The translations under genes and the position numbers were made by a program. A DNA stretch of 38,213 nt from Bacillota bacterium (GTDB taxonomy: Bacteria > Bacillota > Sulfobacillia > JAIMAT01), in contig JASBVS010000001.1 of the NCBI GenBank assembly GCA_029960955.1, positions 1 through 38,213 on the forward strand, written 5' to 3'. Every line of letters begins with the position of its first letter. Positions within the stretch are counted from its first letter, which is position 1. The notes below the pieces were generated by a model. That model was not told the origin of the DNA, did no database searches, and worked only from the letters and a program-made list of their open reading frames with translations. Of this stretch, positions 15,016 to 23,391 are shown one piece after another.

Positions 15016-16206
15016 ATGACGGCCAGCTCAGAGCACCTTAACATCCTGCTTGCAACCATGGCACTGGACGTGGGTGGCGCCGAGACGCACGTGGTCACCC
15101 TGGCAAAGGCCCTGGCCCGGCGTGGCCACCGTGTCGAGGTAGCCTCCGCGGGTGGCCGGTTGGTTCCGCAGCTGGCCCGCGCGGGCATCCCCCACCATGT
15201 CGTCCCCCTTTCCAGTCGAGCTCCCTGGGCACTGGGCAGGGCGATCCTGGGGTTGACGCGGCTGCTGCGCCAGCGTCCGTTCGACGTGGTCCACGCGCAC
15301 GCCCGCATTCCCGCTTGGGTGGCGGACCACGCCCTGCGGAGGGTGGGCGTCTCGCAAGGGGGAAGATTCGGCGGACGCTTCTGCCCGCTGGTGACCACCT
15401 ACCACGGACCCTATGCGGCCGGCTGGTTCTGGCGGAGATTCACTCGCTGGGGCGACGCCGTGATCGTTGTCAGCGAGCATATCCGCGAGCACGTGGTCGA
15501 TCGACTGAAGGCCGACCCGCAGAAGGTCCCCATCACCATCATCCCGAACGGCATCGACCTCGACGACTTCGCGGCGCAAAGTTCCGCGAGCCAAGCGGAC
15601 GACCTGGACTTGGCACCTGACGCGCCGGTCGTCCTCCACGTCAGCCGGCTGAGCGAGGCGATCGACACCGCCCTGGCGCTCATCGGTTCCGCGCCCGTCC
15701 TGTACGCGCGTCACCCCGGGCTGACCCTTCTCATCGCCGGCACGGGTACCCGGTTCGAGACCGTCCGGCGCGCGGCCGAGGAAGTGAATCGGCGACTCGG
15801 GCGCGGGGTGGTCCGGATGCTGGGGGCGCGCTTCGACATCCCCGCGCTGCAACGCCGCGCCTGGCTGACCGTGGCGGTTGGACGAGCGGCCCTCGAGGCG
15901 ATGGCGGCGGAGCGGCCCGTCATCATCTCGGGTACCAACGGCTACGGCGGCATCCTGGCGGAGGACCGCCTCGAGCAGTTCGAGGCCCAGAGCTTCACCG
16001 CCTACGGCTTCGGCCGGCCCATCACACCGGAGACGATGCTGCCCGATCTCGAGCGGCTGCTCACCGACGCCAACCTGCGGCAGTCGCTCGGCCGCTGGGG
16101 AGCCGAGGTGGTCTCCGCCCGCTACTCGGTGGACCGCATCGCCGAGCGCGTCGAGGCTGTCTACAGGCGCGCGTTGGAGGCAAGCGCCCGTCAGCCTGCT
16201 TCCTGA
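15016..16206 (+). CDS. GT4-family glycosyltransferase
   Basis: Retaining GT-B glycosyltransferase of 396 residues. The N-terminal acceptor domain starts with ILLATMALDVGGAETHVVTLAKALARRGH, whose GGAETH loop is typical of GT4. The linker has VPITIIPNGIDLDDF, and the nucleotide-sugar domain runs from VVLHVSRLSE to GRAALEAMAAERPVI. The first Glu of the usual Ex7E motif is replaced (VAVGRAALEAMA), as in one GT4 subgroup. It acts at the cytoplasmic face on lipid-linked or surface polysaccharide precursors. ATG start with GGGAGG five bases upstream. Convergent with the surface-glycan genes that follow. The sugar is not predictable. Confidence 0.88.
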   Translation: MTASSEHLNILLATMALDVGGAETHVVTLAKALARRGHRVEVASAGGRLVPQLARAGIPHHVVPLSSRAPWALGRAILGLTRLLRQRPFDVVHAHARIPAWVADHALRRVGVSQGGRFGGRFCPLVTTYHGPYAAGWFWRRFTRWGDAVIVVSEHIREHVVDRLKADPQKVPITIIPNGIDLDDFAAQSSASQADDLDLAPDAPVVLHVSRLSEAIDTALALIGSAPVLYARHPGLTLLIAGTGTRFETVRRAAEEVNRRLGRGVVRMLGARFDIPALQRRAWLTVAVGRAALEAMAAERPVIISGTNGYGGILAEDRLEQFEAQSFTAYGFGRPITPETMLPDLERLLTDANLRQSLGRWGAEVVSARYSVDRIAERVEAVYRRALEASARQPAS

Positions 16207-16210
16207 TGCC

Positions 16211-16257
16211 AGGAGGGCGAGCTCCGCGCGCATTCTTCTCCTCGCAGCAGCCCTCCT
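16211..16257. terminator. Hairpin between convergent genes
   Basis: AGGAGGGC (16211-16218) pairs with GCCCTCCT (16250-16257) around a 31-base loop. Position between two convergent stops is the main support. Confidence 0.3.
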
Positions 16258-16277
16258 CTGTCGCTCGGCTTCCTGCG

Positions 16278-18272
16278 TCACGGATGCGAGGCCGCGGAGC
16301 GAACGGCCAGCCTGGAAGCCGGCTGCGCGGACCGAAGCAGGAGCACCCCGTCCCTGGAAAGGATCGCCTTGAGCTCGAAAGTTCTCGTCACCCTTTGCAG
16401 ATCGGAGAGCTGCGTGGCCCGCGGGACGATCGGCGCGTAACTCACCCCGGGAGCGAAGAGCACGTAGACCGGGCTCCGTGAGTCCCTCGCCTGCGAGACG
16501 AGCTGGCCCGGGCTGTTGTACGGTTCGGCCGCCACCCAGGGACGATTCCACAGCCGGCCTACGGTGCCGGTCTGACCGTAGACCACGGCATCCTCCGGGA
16601 TCATCCGCTCAGCGGCGTCGAGCGCCGCCACCACCCGGGGAGCCGGGGGACGAAGCCGCCAAACCTCCATGGGCACGCTCCAGCGGAGGGTGACCAGCAG
16701 GGAGGCGGCCAGCAGCAGGGCGCCTGCCGTCGCAGGTACCCAGCGCTCCCGCCCGCCGCGCAGGCGACCGCCGGTGTCGGGCTTCCTCCCCGGCTGCGCC
16801 ACTGCGCGGATCCCGTCCACGGCGGCCGCGGCCAGGAAGGGAAGCGCCCAGAGCGGGTACTGGCTGTAGGGCAGATTGGGCAGGGGGACGCGGCTCAGGC
16901 CGTTGACGAGGAGAACGGCGAAACCGGGCAGGGCGCGCACCGGCGCCAGCAACGGCAGCCAGGCCAGCGATCCGAGCAGGAGCGACCAGGTGTCCGGATG
17001 CATCCTGACCGCGTCCGCGAGGAACCGCGGGTGGAGGAGGAGGCTTTCCAGCATGGCCGGTACGGAGCCGCCAAGGTAGCCGTAGTTGGCCCTGACCGTG
17101 CTGTCGCGTACGCCGAGCGCGGGCAGCACCGCTTCCTCGCTGACCAGGAAGAGGCCGAGCGCCAGCACCAGGGTGACCAGGCCGCGCCGGAAGCGGCCGC
17201 CGTCCCGACCGCGGAGACCCGAAATCAGTTGCCAGAGCGCCATCCCGGCCACGGGTACGACGGCCTGGTTCTTGCTGAGAAGCGCGAGGGCCACCAGTCC
17301 GTAGTAGAGACGCGGCCGGTCCTGATCGTCCGCCCAGAGGCCCCAGGCCAGGAAGGCGAAGGCCAGCGCGTCGGGGTGCCAGTCGATGGTGACGACGGCC
17401 ACCGTGGCCGGAAAGGCCCAGAGAGCGGTCGGCACGGCCAGCGCCCACCAGCTGCGGCCCCAGGCGCGCCAAGCCGTCAGGGCGAGGGGGACCGCGCCCA
17501 GGCCCAGCGCAAACCCCTGCAGCGCGAACATCAGCCAGGGTCCGCCCGTCCGTCCGCCAGCGCGGAAGAGCGGCGCGAGAAGGTAGAGGATCCACTGCCC
17601 GGCGTCGGCGACAATGGGCCCGCCGGCCAGCGTGGTCCGGCCGAGTCCGTCGCCCCGCCCGATGGCTGCCATGGCCGTGAAGTAGATGCCCAGGTCCCAG
17701 GCGCCCACGAGCCAGTAGCGGTACTGGTAGATCTTGACGGCCGTGAAGAGCAGGCTGACGGCGACGGCCAGCGCCCAGACCGTGTGCCGGAAGAGCCGGT
17801 CCATGCCGGCATCCGGCTCCTCGCGCCGGGTTCGCCTCACCTCCGCCGCCAGGCCGGCGGCGAACTCCACGGCGGCGAGAAGCGGCACAGCCAGCAGGTC
17901 GAGCCAGACCAGGCGATGCATGGGGAGCGGACCGGCCGGCGCCAGGTGGAGGGCGTAGGCCAGAGCGGCGCCGGCGACGGGGCCGCCGACGAGGAGGCCG
18001 GCGAAGCCGGAGCGCCGCTCCATGCCGCCGCGCGGTCGGTGGCGGAGCGTCGCCCGACCGCCGAGCAGGGCGGCGACCGGAAGGAGGGTGCCGAAAACCG
18101 CTGGCCCCAGCCAAGAAGAACGGAGCACGCGCCCGAGCTCCGCGACCGCCAGGGCGCCGGCGGTGGGAGCGAGCAGGTCGAGGCAGACCACGCTCGCCAC
18201 GAGCCCGAGGAAGGCGTCGCCGGCCCATGGCGGCATCCGCGGGATGCGGAGGGGCGGCCGCGCCACGCTCAC
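16278..18272 (-). CDS. DUF2079 polytopic membrane protein (GT-C-like)
   Basis: Protein of 664 residues with a dozen or more membrane spans. The first large loop has YQYRYWLVGAWDLGIYFTAM, the DUF2079 hallmark with Asp after the second span; later IDWHPDALAFAFLAWGL and a C-terminal soluble lobe (YGQTGTVGRLWNRPW). The family resembles GT-C glycosyltransferases that use polyprenyl-phosphate sugars. GTG 18272 overlaps the stop of the GtrA-GT2 gene (GTGA), so they are translationally coupled. Upstream GtrA-GT2 would make and flip a polyprenyl-phosphate sugar, and this protein could transfer it outside the membrane. That pathway is inference. Confidence 0.83.
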   Translation of the reverse strand: MSVARPPLRIPRMPPWAGDAFLGLVASVVCLDLLAPTAGALAVAELGRVLRSSWLGPAVFGTLLPVAALLGGRATLRHRPRGGMERRSGFAGLLVGGPVAGAALAYALHLAPAGPLPMHRLVWLDLLAVPLLAAVEFAAGLAAEVRRTRREEPDAGMDRLFRHTVWALAVAVSLLFTAVKIYQYRYWLVGAWDLGIYFTAMAAIGRGDGLGRTTLAGGPIVADAGQWILYLLAPLFRAGGRTGGPWLMFALQGFALGLGAVPLALTAWRAWGRSWWALAVPTALWAFPATVAVVTIDWHPDALAFAFLAWGLWADDQDRPRLYYGLVALALLSKNQAVVPVAGMALWQLISGLRGRDGGRFRRGLVTLVLALGLFLVSEEAVLPALGVRDSTVRANYGYLGGSVPAMLESLLLHPRFLADAVRMHPDTWSLLLGSLAWLPLLAPVRALPGFAVLLVNGLSRVPLPNLPYSQYPLWALPFLAAAAVDGIRAVAQPGRKPDTGGRLRGGRERWVPATAGALLLAASLLVTLRWSVPMEVWRLRPPAPRVVAALDAAERMIPEDAVVYGQTGTVGRLWNRPWVAAEPYNSPGQLVSQARDSRSPVYVLFAPGVSYAPIVPRATQLSDLQRVTRTFELKAILSRDGVLLLRSAQPASRLAVRSAASHP

Positions 18273-19576
18273 ATCGGCTCCTTGCCGGCACGCTCCACGT
18301 TGTACGCGTCACTCCACCGGCCCCGCGCCCAGACGCCCACGGCCCCGAGCAGCATGACGACGGCGTCCCGGCCCGGGCGGACCGTCGACTGCTCGACCTG
18401 GCGCCAGCGGAGCGGCAGCTCGGCGATGCGCAGGCCGTTGCGGCGGGCGACGAAGAGAAGCTCGATGTCGAAGCTGAAGTCGTCCACGTGCAGCCGCCCG
18501 AGGAGGGGACGCACGCGCTCCATGCGGAAGGCCTTGAACCCGCACTGGGTGTCGACCACCGTGTCCAGTCCCAGGAGGCGCACCAGCCGGCGGAAAAGAC
18601 GATGGCCGAGGCCGCGCAGGCCGCTTCCTTCGCCGAGGCGCCGCCCCGCGACCACGTCGGCGCCTTCGCACAGCATCCGCAGCGCCTGCTCCACCGGCGC
18701 GAGCCCGAAGGCGAGGTCGGCGTCGGTCATGACGGCGTAGCGCCCCCGGGCCGCTCCCAGCCCCTCCCGGACGGCCGCCCCCTTGCCGCCGTGCGGTTCC
18801 AGCCGGTAGGGGCGCAGCCACGGGTGACGCCCGGCAGCCCGGCTGAGGATCTCGGGGGTCGAGTCGCGGCTCCCGTCATCGACCACGACCACCTCGGGCG
18901 CCCGGCCGTGCCGCTGCTCCCAGGCCGAAGCCCAGGCGGCGAGCCGTTCCAGCGTACCCGGCAAGCGCTCGGACTCGTTGTAGGCCGGGATGACCAGGCT
19001 CAACTCGGGCACCGGGCGAGGTGCCGGATGCGCGGAGAGCGCGTCCCGGTCGAGCCCGTCGGGCTGGAGCCGCTGCAGCCGGTAGACCCGCTGGAACGTG
19101 AAGAGGCTGTAGCCCACATAGTTGGTGACCAGGCTGACGGCGCCGCCCATCGCCTTGCCGACGTTGACCCAGACCACGCCGGAGATGGTGGGGGCGGCGC
19201 GGTGGAGGAGAAGCCACGTGATCCAGCCGATGTTGGGCGGTTTCGGCCAGACGGCCATCCAGAGAGCCAGCACCAGCGTGCTTGCGCCCGCCGAGGCGAG
19301 GCTGACCAGGACGAACCGCGGGAAGTGGGCCCGGCTGCCGCGCCAAGTCCAACTCCGGTTCCAGGCGTAGCTGTTCAGGAGCGCGACGCTGAAGGAGGCC
19401 GCGTTGAGCGCGGCGGCCAGCGTCGCGGGCAGCGATTCCAACCGCGGGCCGGCCCATCCGAAGGCGATGACGGCACGAAGGAGCAGGTTGAAGACCAGGA
19501 AGTCGACCAGGGTGTTCAGGACCCCGACGACGGTGAACCGTGCGAACCGGCGGAGCGGCGAAGACGGACGCGTAAC
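18269..19576 (-). CDS. GtrA domain fused to polyprenyl-phosphate GT2 glycosyltransferase; no canonical start for the full domain
   Basis: Fusion of about 435 residues. The N-terminal GtrA domain begins RRFARFTVVGVLNTLVDFLVF and includes LLNSYAWNRSWTWRG. The C-terminal DPM1/GT2 domain follows from ELSLVIPAYNESERLP, with VVVVDDGSRDST, TDADLAFG (the DxD-type site) and VDTQCGFKAF. Together they would load a sugar on polyprenyl phosphate and translocate it. Odd feature: between the upstream stop and the GtrA start no ATG, GTG or TTG is in frame. GTT at 19576 lies where a GTG is expected, seven bases after AAAGGGG; CTG at 19606 and TTG at 19441 are alternatives, the last deleting the first GtrA helix. 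This could be a non-canonical start, a start-codon mutation or a sequence error. Confidence 0.82.
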   Translation of the reverse strand, partial: VTRPSSPLRRFARFTVVGVLNTLVDFLVFNLLLRAVIAFGWAGPRLESLPATLAAALNAASFSVALLNSYAWNRSWTWRGSRAHFPRFVLVSLASAGASTLVLALWMAVWPKPPNIGWITWLLLHRAAPTISGVVWVNVGKAMGGAVSLVTNYVGYSLFTFQRVYRLQRLQPDGLDRDALSAHPAPRPVPELSLVIPAYNESERLPGTLERLAAWASAWEQRHGRAPEVVVVDDGSRDSTPEILSRAAGRHPWLRPYRLEPHGGKGAAVREGLGAARGRYAVMTDADLAFGLAPVEQALRMLCEGADVVAGRRLGEGSGLRGLGHRLFRRLVRLLGLDTVVDTQCGFKAFRMERVRPLLGRLHVDDFSFDIELLFVARRNGLRIAELPLRWRQVEQSTVRPGRDAVVMLLGAVGVWARGRWSDAYNVERAGKEPM

Positions 19577-19843
19577 GGGATGCCCCTTTCGATCGGCCGG
19601 CGGCAGGAGACCTCCGCAGCGGCGACCGGTCCCTGCCGGCTCGACACTGCTTCAATTATTCACTTCGTCCTGCCGGCCTTCGTCTCCTGGAGTAGACCGC
19701 GCGTCTTCGGCGCGGGTTCCCCTACCCGGCCGGGATCCGGAGCTCTCCCGGCAGCGGGCGCGCCCCGCGACCCCCGCCCTTTTCTCCGAAGGAAAGGCAC
19801 CTTCGAAAGGCGAAACGATCCGTGACCCCCACGCCGAAGGACG

Positions 19844-21517
19844 GTGACATCGCCGGTGAACATGACCGATTACGCCCGGGAAGCGGCTTCCTTCCGGTGG
19901 CAGGTGCCCGAACGGTTCAACTTCGCCCGCGACACCTTCGACCGGCACGCCGAGGCGACGCCCGACCGCCTGGCCATGCTCTGGGTGGACGACGAGGGCC
20001 ACGAGCGGAGGATCACCTTCGGCCAGTTCCGCGAGCGCTCGCGCCGGCTGGCTTCGGCGCTGCTCGGCCTGGGCCTCCGGCCCGGCGACCGGCTGCTGCT
20101 CATCCTGCCGCGCCGGGTGGCCTGGTGGGAGAGCGTGCTGGCCGCGCTCCGCGCGGGCGTCGTCATCAGCCCGGGCACGACGCAGCTGACCGCCCGGGAC
20201 ATCGCCTACCGCCTGCGGGCGGCCGAGGTGGCGGCGGTCGTCAGCGACGCGGAGAACGCCCCCAAGGTGGAGCAGGCGCTGGCCGAGGTGGGCGGCGAGG
20301 GGGGAGGCGCCGGCCTCAAGGCGCGCCTCCTGGTCGACGGGGAGCGCGAGGGGTGGCTCGGGTACGAGGAGCTGGTCGCCGCGGGCGACGCTTCCTTCGA
20401 AGGAAGCGACACCCGCGCGGACGACCCCGCCGTCCTCTTCTTCACCTCCGGGACCACCGGCTATCCGAAGATGACGCTCCACACGCAGGCCTCCAACGGC
20501 ATCGGGCACTACGTGACCGGCGCCTACTGGCTCGACCTGACGCCCGGGGACCTCCACTGGAATCTCTCCGACACGGGCTGGGCGAAGGCGGCCTGGTCGA
20601 GCTTCTTCGGCCCGTGGATCGTGGGCGCCGCCATCTTCGTCCACCACGCGGCCCGCTTCAACGCGCGCCGGACGCTGGAGCTGCTGGCGCGCTACCCCGT
20701 CACCACGCTCTGCGCCGCGCCGACCAACTACCGCATGCTCATCCAGGAGGATCTGGGCGCCTTCCGCTTCCCTTCGCTCCGCCACTGCGTCGCCGCCGGC
20801 GAGCCGCTCAACCCGGAGGTGATCGAGGTCTGGCGGCGCGCGACCGGCCTGACCATCCGCGACGGCTACGGCCAGACCGAGACGGTCGTCTGCCTGGCCA
20901 ACTTCCCGTGCATGGAGATCCGCCCGGGGTCGATGGGCAAGCCGGTGCCCGGCTTCCACGTCTCCGTCATCGACGAGGAGGGGCGCGAGCTGCCCCCGAA
21001 CCAGGAGGGGGACGTGGCGATCCGCGTCCGCCCGGAGCGGCCGGTCGGCCTTTTCCGCGAGTACTGGAAGGACCCCGAGCGGACGGCGCAGGTCTTCCGC
21101 GGCGACTGGTACCTGACCGGCGACCGCGCCTACCGGGACGAGGACGGCTACTTCTGGTTCGTGGGACGGGCGGACGACGTCATCCTCAGCGCCGCCTACC
21201 GGATCGGCCCCTTCGAGATCGAGAGCGTCCTCCTCGAGCATCCGGCGGTGGCCGAGTCGGCCGTGGTCGGCAGCCCCGATCCGGTGCGCGGCCAGATCGT
21301 CAAGGCCTTCGTCGTGCTGGCCCGCGGCTGGGAGCCGGGCGAGGAGCTGGCGCGCGAGCTGCAGGAGTTCGTCAAGGAGCGGACGGCGCCCTACAAGTAC
21401 CCGCGGGAGATCGAGTTCGTCCCGGATCTCCCCAAGACGGTCAGCGGCAAGATCCGCCGCGTCGAGCTCCGCCAGCGGGAGATCGCGAGGAAGCAGGGCG
21501 CCTCGCCCGCGCGGTGA
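19844..21517 (+). CDS. AMP-forming acyl-CoA synthetase, medium-chain (ACSM-like)
   Basis: Adenylate-forming ligase of about 557 residues that activates a carboxylic acid with ATP and then forms its CoA thioester. The AMP-binding P loop is FFTSGTTGYPKM, with Thr/Gly-rich signature; further motifs are GYGQTET, YLTGDRAYRDEDGYFWFVGR (A8 hinge region), and the catalytic lysine in KTVSGKIRR near the C-terminus. WNLSDTGWAKAAWSSFFGPW is typical of the medium-chain group. Start is uncertain among GTG 19844, GTG 19856 and ATG 19862; GGTGA lies eight bases before 19856. Convergent with the lipoate-ligase-like gene 14 bases away. Substrate unknown; fatty, aromatic or branched-chain acids are all possible. 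Confidence 0.9.
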   Translation: MTSPVNMTDYAREAASFRWQVPERFNFARDTFDRHAEATPDRLAMLWVDDEGHERRITFGQFRERSRRLASALLGLGLRPGDRLLLILPRRVAWWESVLAALRAGVVISPGTTQLTARDIAYRLRAAEVAAVVSDAENAPKVEQALAEVGGEGGGAGLKARLLVDGEREGWLGYEELVAAGDASFEGSDTRADDPAVLFFTSGTTGYPKMTLHTQASNGIGHYVTGAYWLDLTPGDLHWNLSDTGWAKAAWSSFFGPWIVGAAIFVHHAARFNARRTLELLARYPVTTLCAAPTNYRMLIQEDLGAFRFPSLRHCVAAGEPLNPEVIEVWRRATGLTIRDGYGQTETVVCLANFPCMEIRPGSMGKPVPGFHVSVIDEEGRELPPNQEGDVAIRVRPERPVGLFREYWKDPERTAQVFRGDWYLTGDRAYRDEDGYFWFVGRADDVILSAAYRIGPFEIESVLLEHPAVAESAVVGSPDPVRGQIVKAFVVLARGWEPGEELARELQEFVKERTAPYKYPREIEFVPDLPKTVSGKIRRVELRQREIARKQGASPAR

Positions 21518-21531
21518 GGCATCGCGGGAAG

Positions 21532-22446
21532 TCAGCCGGCCGCGCCGTCGGGGGGCAGGCAGGAGGGGGCGAGCTCGCGGGCTCGCTCCCTCTCCTTCCT
21601 GCCGGCCGCCTCCGGGGAGAGGCGCCCGCAGAGGCGGTCGTACGCCCGCCGGATCCGCTCGGCCAGCTCCTTCCTCCGCGGGACGGGCTCCGCCCCGTCC
21701 GGGTGAGCCGAGCGCCACTCCCGCTCCACCGTGGTCAGCGTCGAGGGATCCAGCACCGGTGCGGGGCGCTTTCCCGAGCCGGCCCCGGCGGCGCGGTAGA
21801 AGGCCTCGATGTCGCCGCTCATCCGGGCCAGCTCCGCCTCGCCGCCCTCGGCCAGGAGGACGGCGTGCCAGAGGACGTAGCCGGCGCGCCGCCGCTGCGC
21901 CGTGCCCGCCAGCTTCCTGCCGCGCGCCGCCAGGTTCCAGCGGCCGTCGCAGAAGCTGCCGGGCACGCTGGCGTAGCCCGCCTCCACGCCCAGCTCCGCC
22001 AGCGCCAGGAGGAGCCCCGCGGGGAGCAGCTCGTACGCCTCGGCGATGGAGGGGAAGCCGTCGCGGGCGCGCAGGCCGATGCTCAGGTTGAGCGTCAGCT
22101 CGCAGTGGACGACGGCGCCGCCGCCGCTGGAGCGGAGGAGCAGGTCGTAGCCGTGCGCCCGGCACCAGGCCAGCGCCCCCCGCCGGTCGACCAGGCCCGG
22201 GTCGTAGCGGCTGGTCACCAGCGACCGCCTCCCCGTCCAGAGGCGGACGAAGGGCGGCGCCTCGCCGGCTCCCACCCACTCGGCCAGCGCCTCGTCCAGA
22301 GCCAGGTTCCAGGCCGGCTCCTCCGGGCGATCCTCCTCGATCCAGCGCCAGGGCCGCGCCCAGAGCGCCGCGAGGGCGTCGCGGCGGCGGGCGGCCGGCG
22401 CGCCCTGCACGGCCCCCGCGAAAAGGAAGTCGGGGACGGAAGCCAT
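21532..22446 (-). CDS. Lipoate-protein ligase / octanoyltransferase family protein
   Basis: BPL/LPL-family acyltransferase of 304 residues. The core motifs are RSSGGGAVVHCELTLNLS and FCDGRWNLAARGRKLAGTAQRRR, where the lysine of GRKLAGTAQ would contact the acyl group and the Cys of SFCDGRW is placed like the catalytic Cys of LipL/LipM enzymes. It would attach or transfer lipoyl or octanoyl groups to lipoyl-domain proteins. ATG start behind GGAGG at eight bases. It lies 78 bases after coxM-like in the same direction and may be the last gene of that operon, though no lipoyl protein is encoded nearby. The charged C-terminal extension of about 70 residues is unusual. Confidence 0.83.
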   Translation of the reverse strand: MASVPDFLFAGAVQGAPAARRRDALAALWARPWRWIEEDRPEEPAWNLALDEALAEWVGAGEAPPFVRLWTGRRSLVTSRYDPGLVDRRGALAWCRAHGYDLLLRSSGGGAVVHCELTLNLSIGLRARDGFPSIAEAYELLPAGLLLALAELGVEAGYASVPGSFCDGRWNLAARGRKLAGTAQRRRAGYVLWHAVLLAEGGEAELARMSGDIEAFYRAAGAGSGKRPAPVLDPSTLTTVEREWRSAHPDGAEPVPRRKELAERIRRAYDRLCGRLSPEAAGRKERERARELAPSCLPPDGAAG

Positions 22447-22524
22447 CGCTCAGCCTCCGTCCCCGATCCTACCCGATCCCGGCGCGGCGGGCCGGGTCGC
22501 CGGACGGCCGGCCCGCGGCACGGC

Positions 22525-23391
22525 TCAGGCTGCGGCTGCCACCGCCTCGCGCAGAGCCTGGGCCATGTGGTGCCGGCAGAGGTGGGCGCGGAACTCCTCG
22601 GAGGCGTAGAGGTCGCCGTTCACCTCGACGCCGTCGGTGGCGTGGGCGACCGCCTCCTCGATCGCGGACGCGTCCGGGCGCCGTCCGCGCAGCGCCGCCT
22701 CCGCCGCCCGCGCCCGGTAGGCGTGGAGGCCCACGCCGGTGACGCCCAGGCGCGCTTCCTCGACGCGCCCGTCGGGCGCGAGACGGGCGACTGCGGCCAC
22801 GCCGACCACCGCGTAGCCCGAGGCCGGGTGCGGGTGCTTGACGTAGGCGGTGCCCGTCCGCCCCTCCAGGAGCGGGAAGCGCACCTCGGTCAGGATCTCG
22901 CCCGGCTCGATGGCGGTGGTCAGCGGCCCCAGGAAGAACGCCTCCGCGGGCACCACCCGCTCGCCCGCGGGGCCGCGCAGGACGATCCGCCCCTCCAGCG
23001 CCAGCACCACTGCGGGCAGGTCGGAGCCCGGGTCCGCGTGAACCAGGTTGCCCCCGATCGTGCCGAGGTTCCGGACCTGGAGGTCGCCGATGCCGGCGGC
23101 CGCCCGGGCCAGGAGCGGGAAAGCCTCGGCCACCTGGGCCGAGCCGGCCAGCTCGGCGTGGGGCGTCAGCGCCGCGATCGCCAGTTCGTTCGCCTCCAGC
23201 CGGATGCCGCTCAGCTCCGCAAGGCCGCCGATGTCGACCAGAAGGGGCGGCTCGGCCAGGCGCAGCTTCATCATGGGCAGGAGACTCTGCCCGCCCGCGA
23301 GGAGCTTCGCCTCGGGGCCCGCCTCGCGGAGGAGGCGCAACGCCTCCTCGAGGCTCGAGGCGCGCGCGTAGTCGAAGGCCGCCGGGATCAC
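22525..23391 (-). CDS. CoxM-like FAD-binding subunit of a molybdenum hydroxylase
   Basis: FAD subunit of 288 residues in the xanthine-oxidase/CO-dehydrogenase family. It shows LLAGGQSLLPMMKLRL and NLGTIGGNLVHADPGSDLP, the two pyrophosphate-binding loops of the PCMH-type FAD domain, and ends with a CO-dehydrogenase flavoprotein C-terminal domain. It carries electrons from the iron-sulfur subunit to an acceptor. GTG 23391 overlaps the stop of the large subunit (GTGA), with GGAGG nine bases upstream. The set S-L-M is cotranscribed. Confidence 0.9.
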   Translation of the reverse strand: MIPAAFDYARASSLEEALRLLREAGPEAKLLAGGQSLLPMMKLRLAEPPLLVDIGGLAELSGIRLEANELAIAALTPHAELAGSAQVAEAFPLLARAAAGIGDLQVRNLGTIGGNLVHADPGSDLPAVVLALEGRIVLRGPAGERVVPAEAFFLGPLTTAIEPGEILTEVRFPLLEGRTGTAYVKHPHPASGYAVVGVAAVARLAPDGRVEEARLGVTGVGLHAYRARAAEAALRGRRPDASAIEEAVAHATDGVEVNGDLYASEEFRAHLCRHHMAQALREAVAAAA

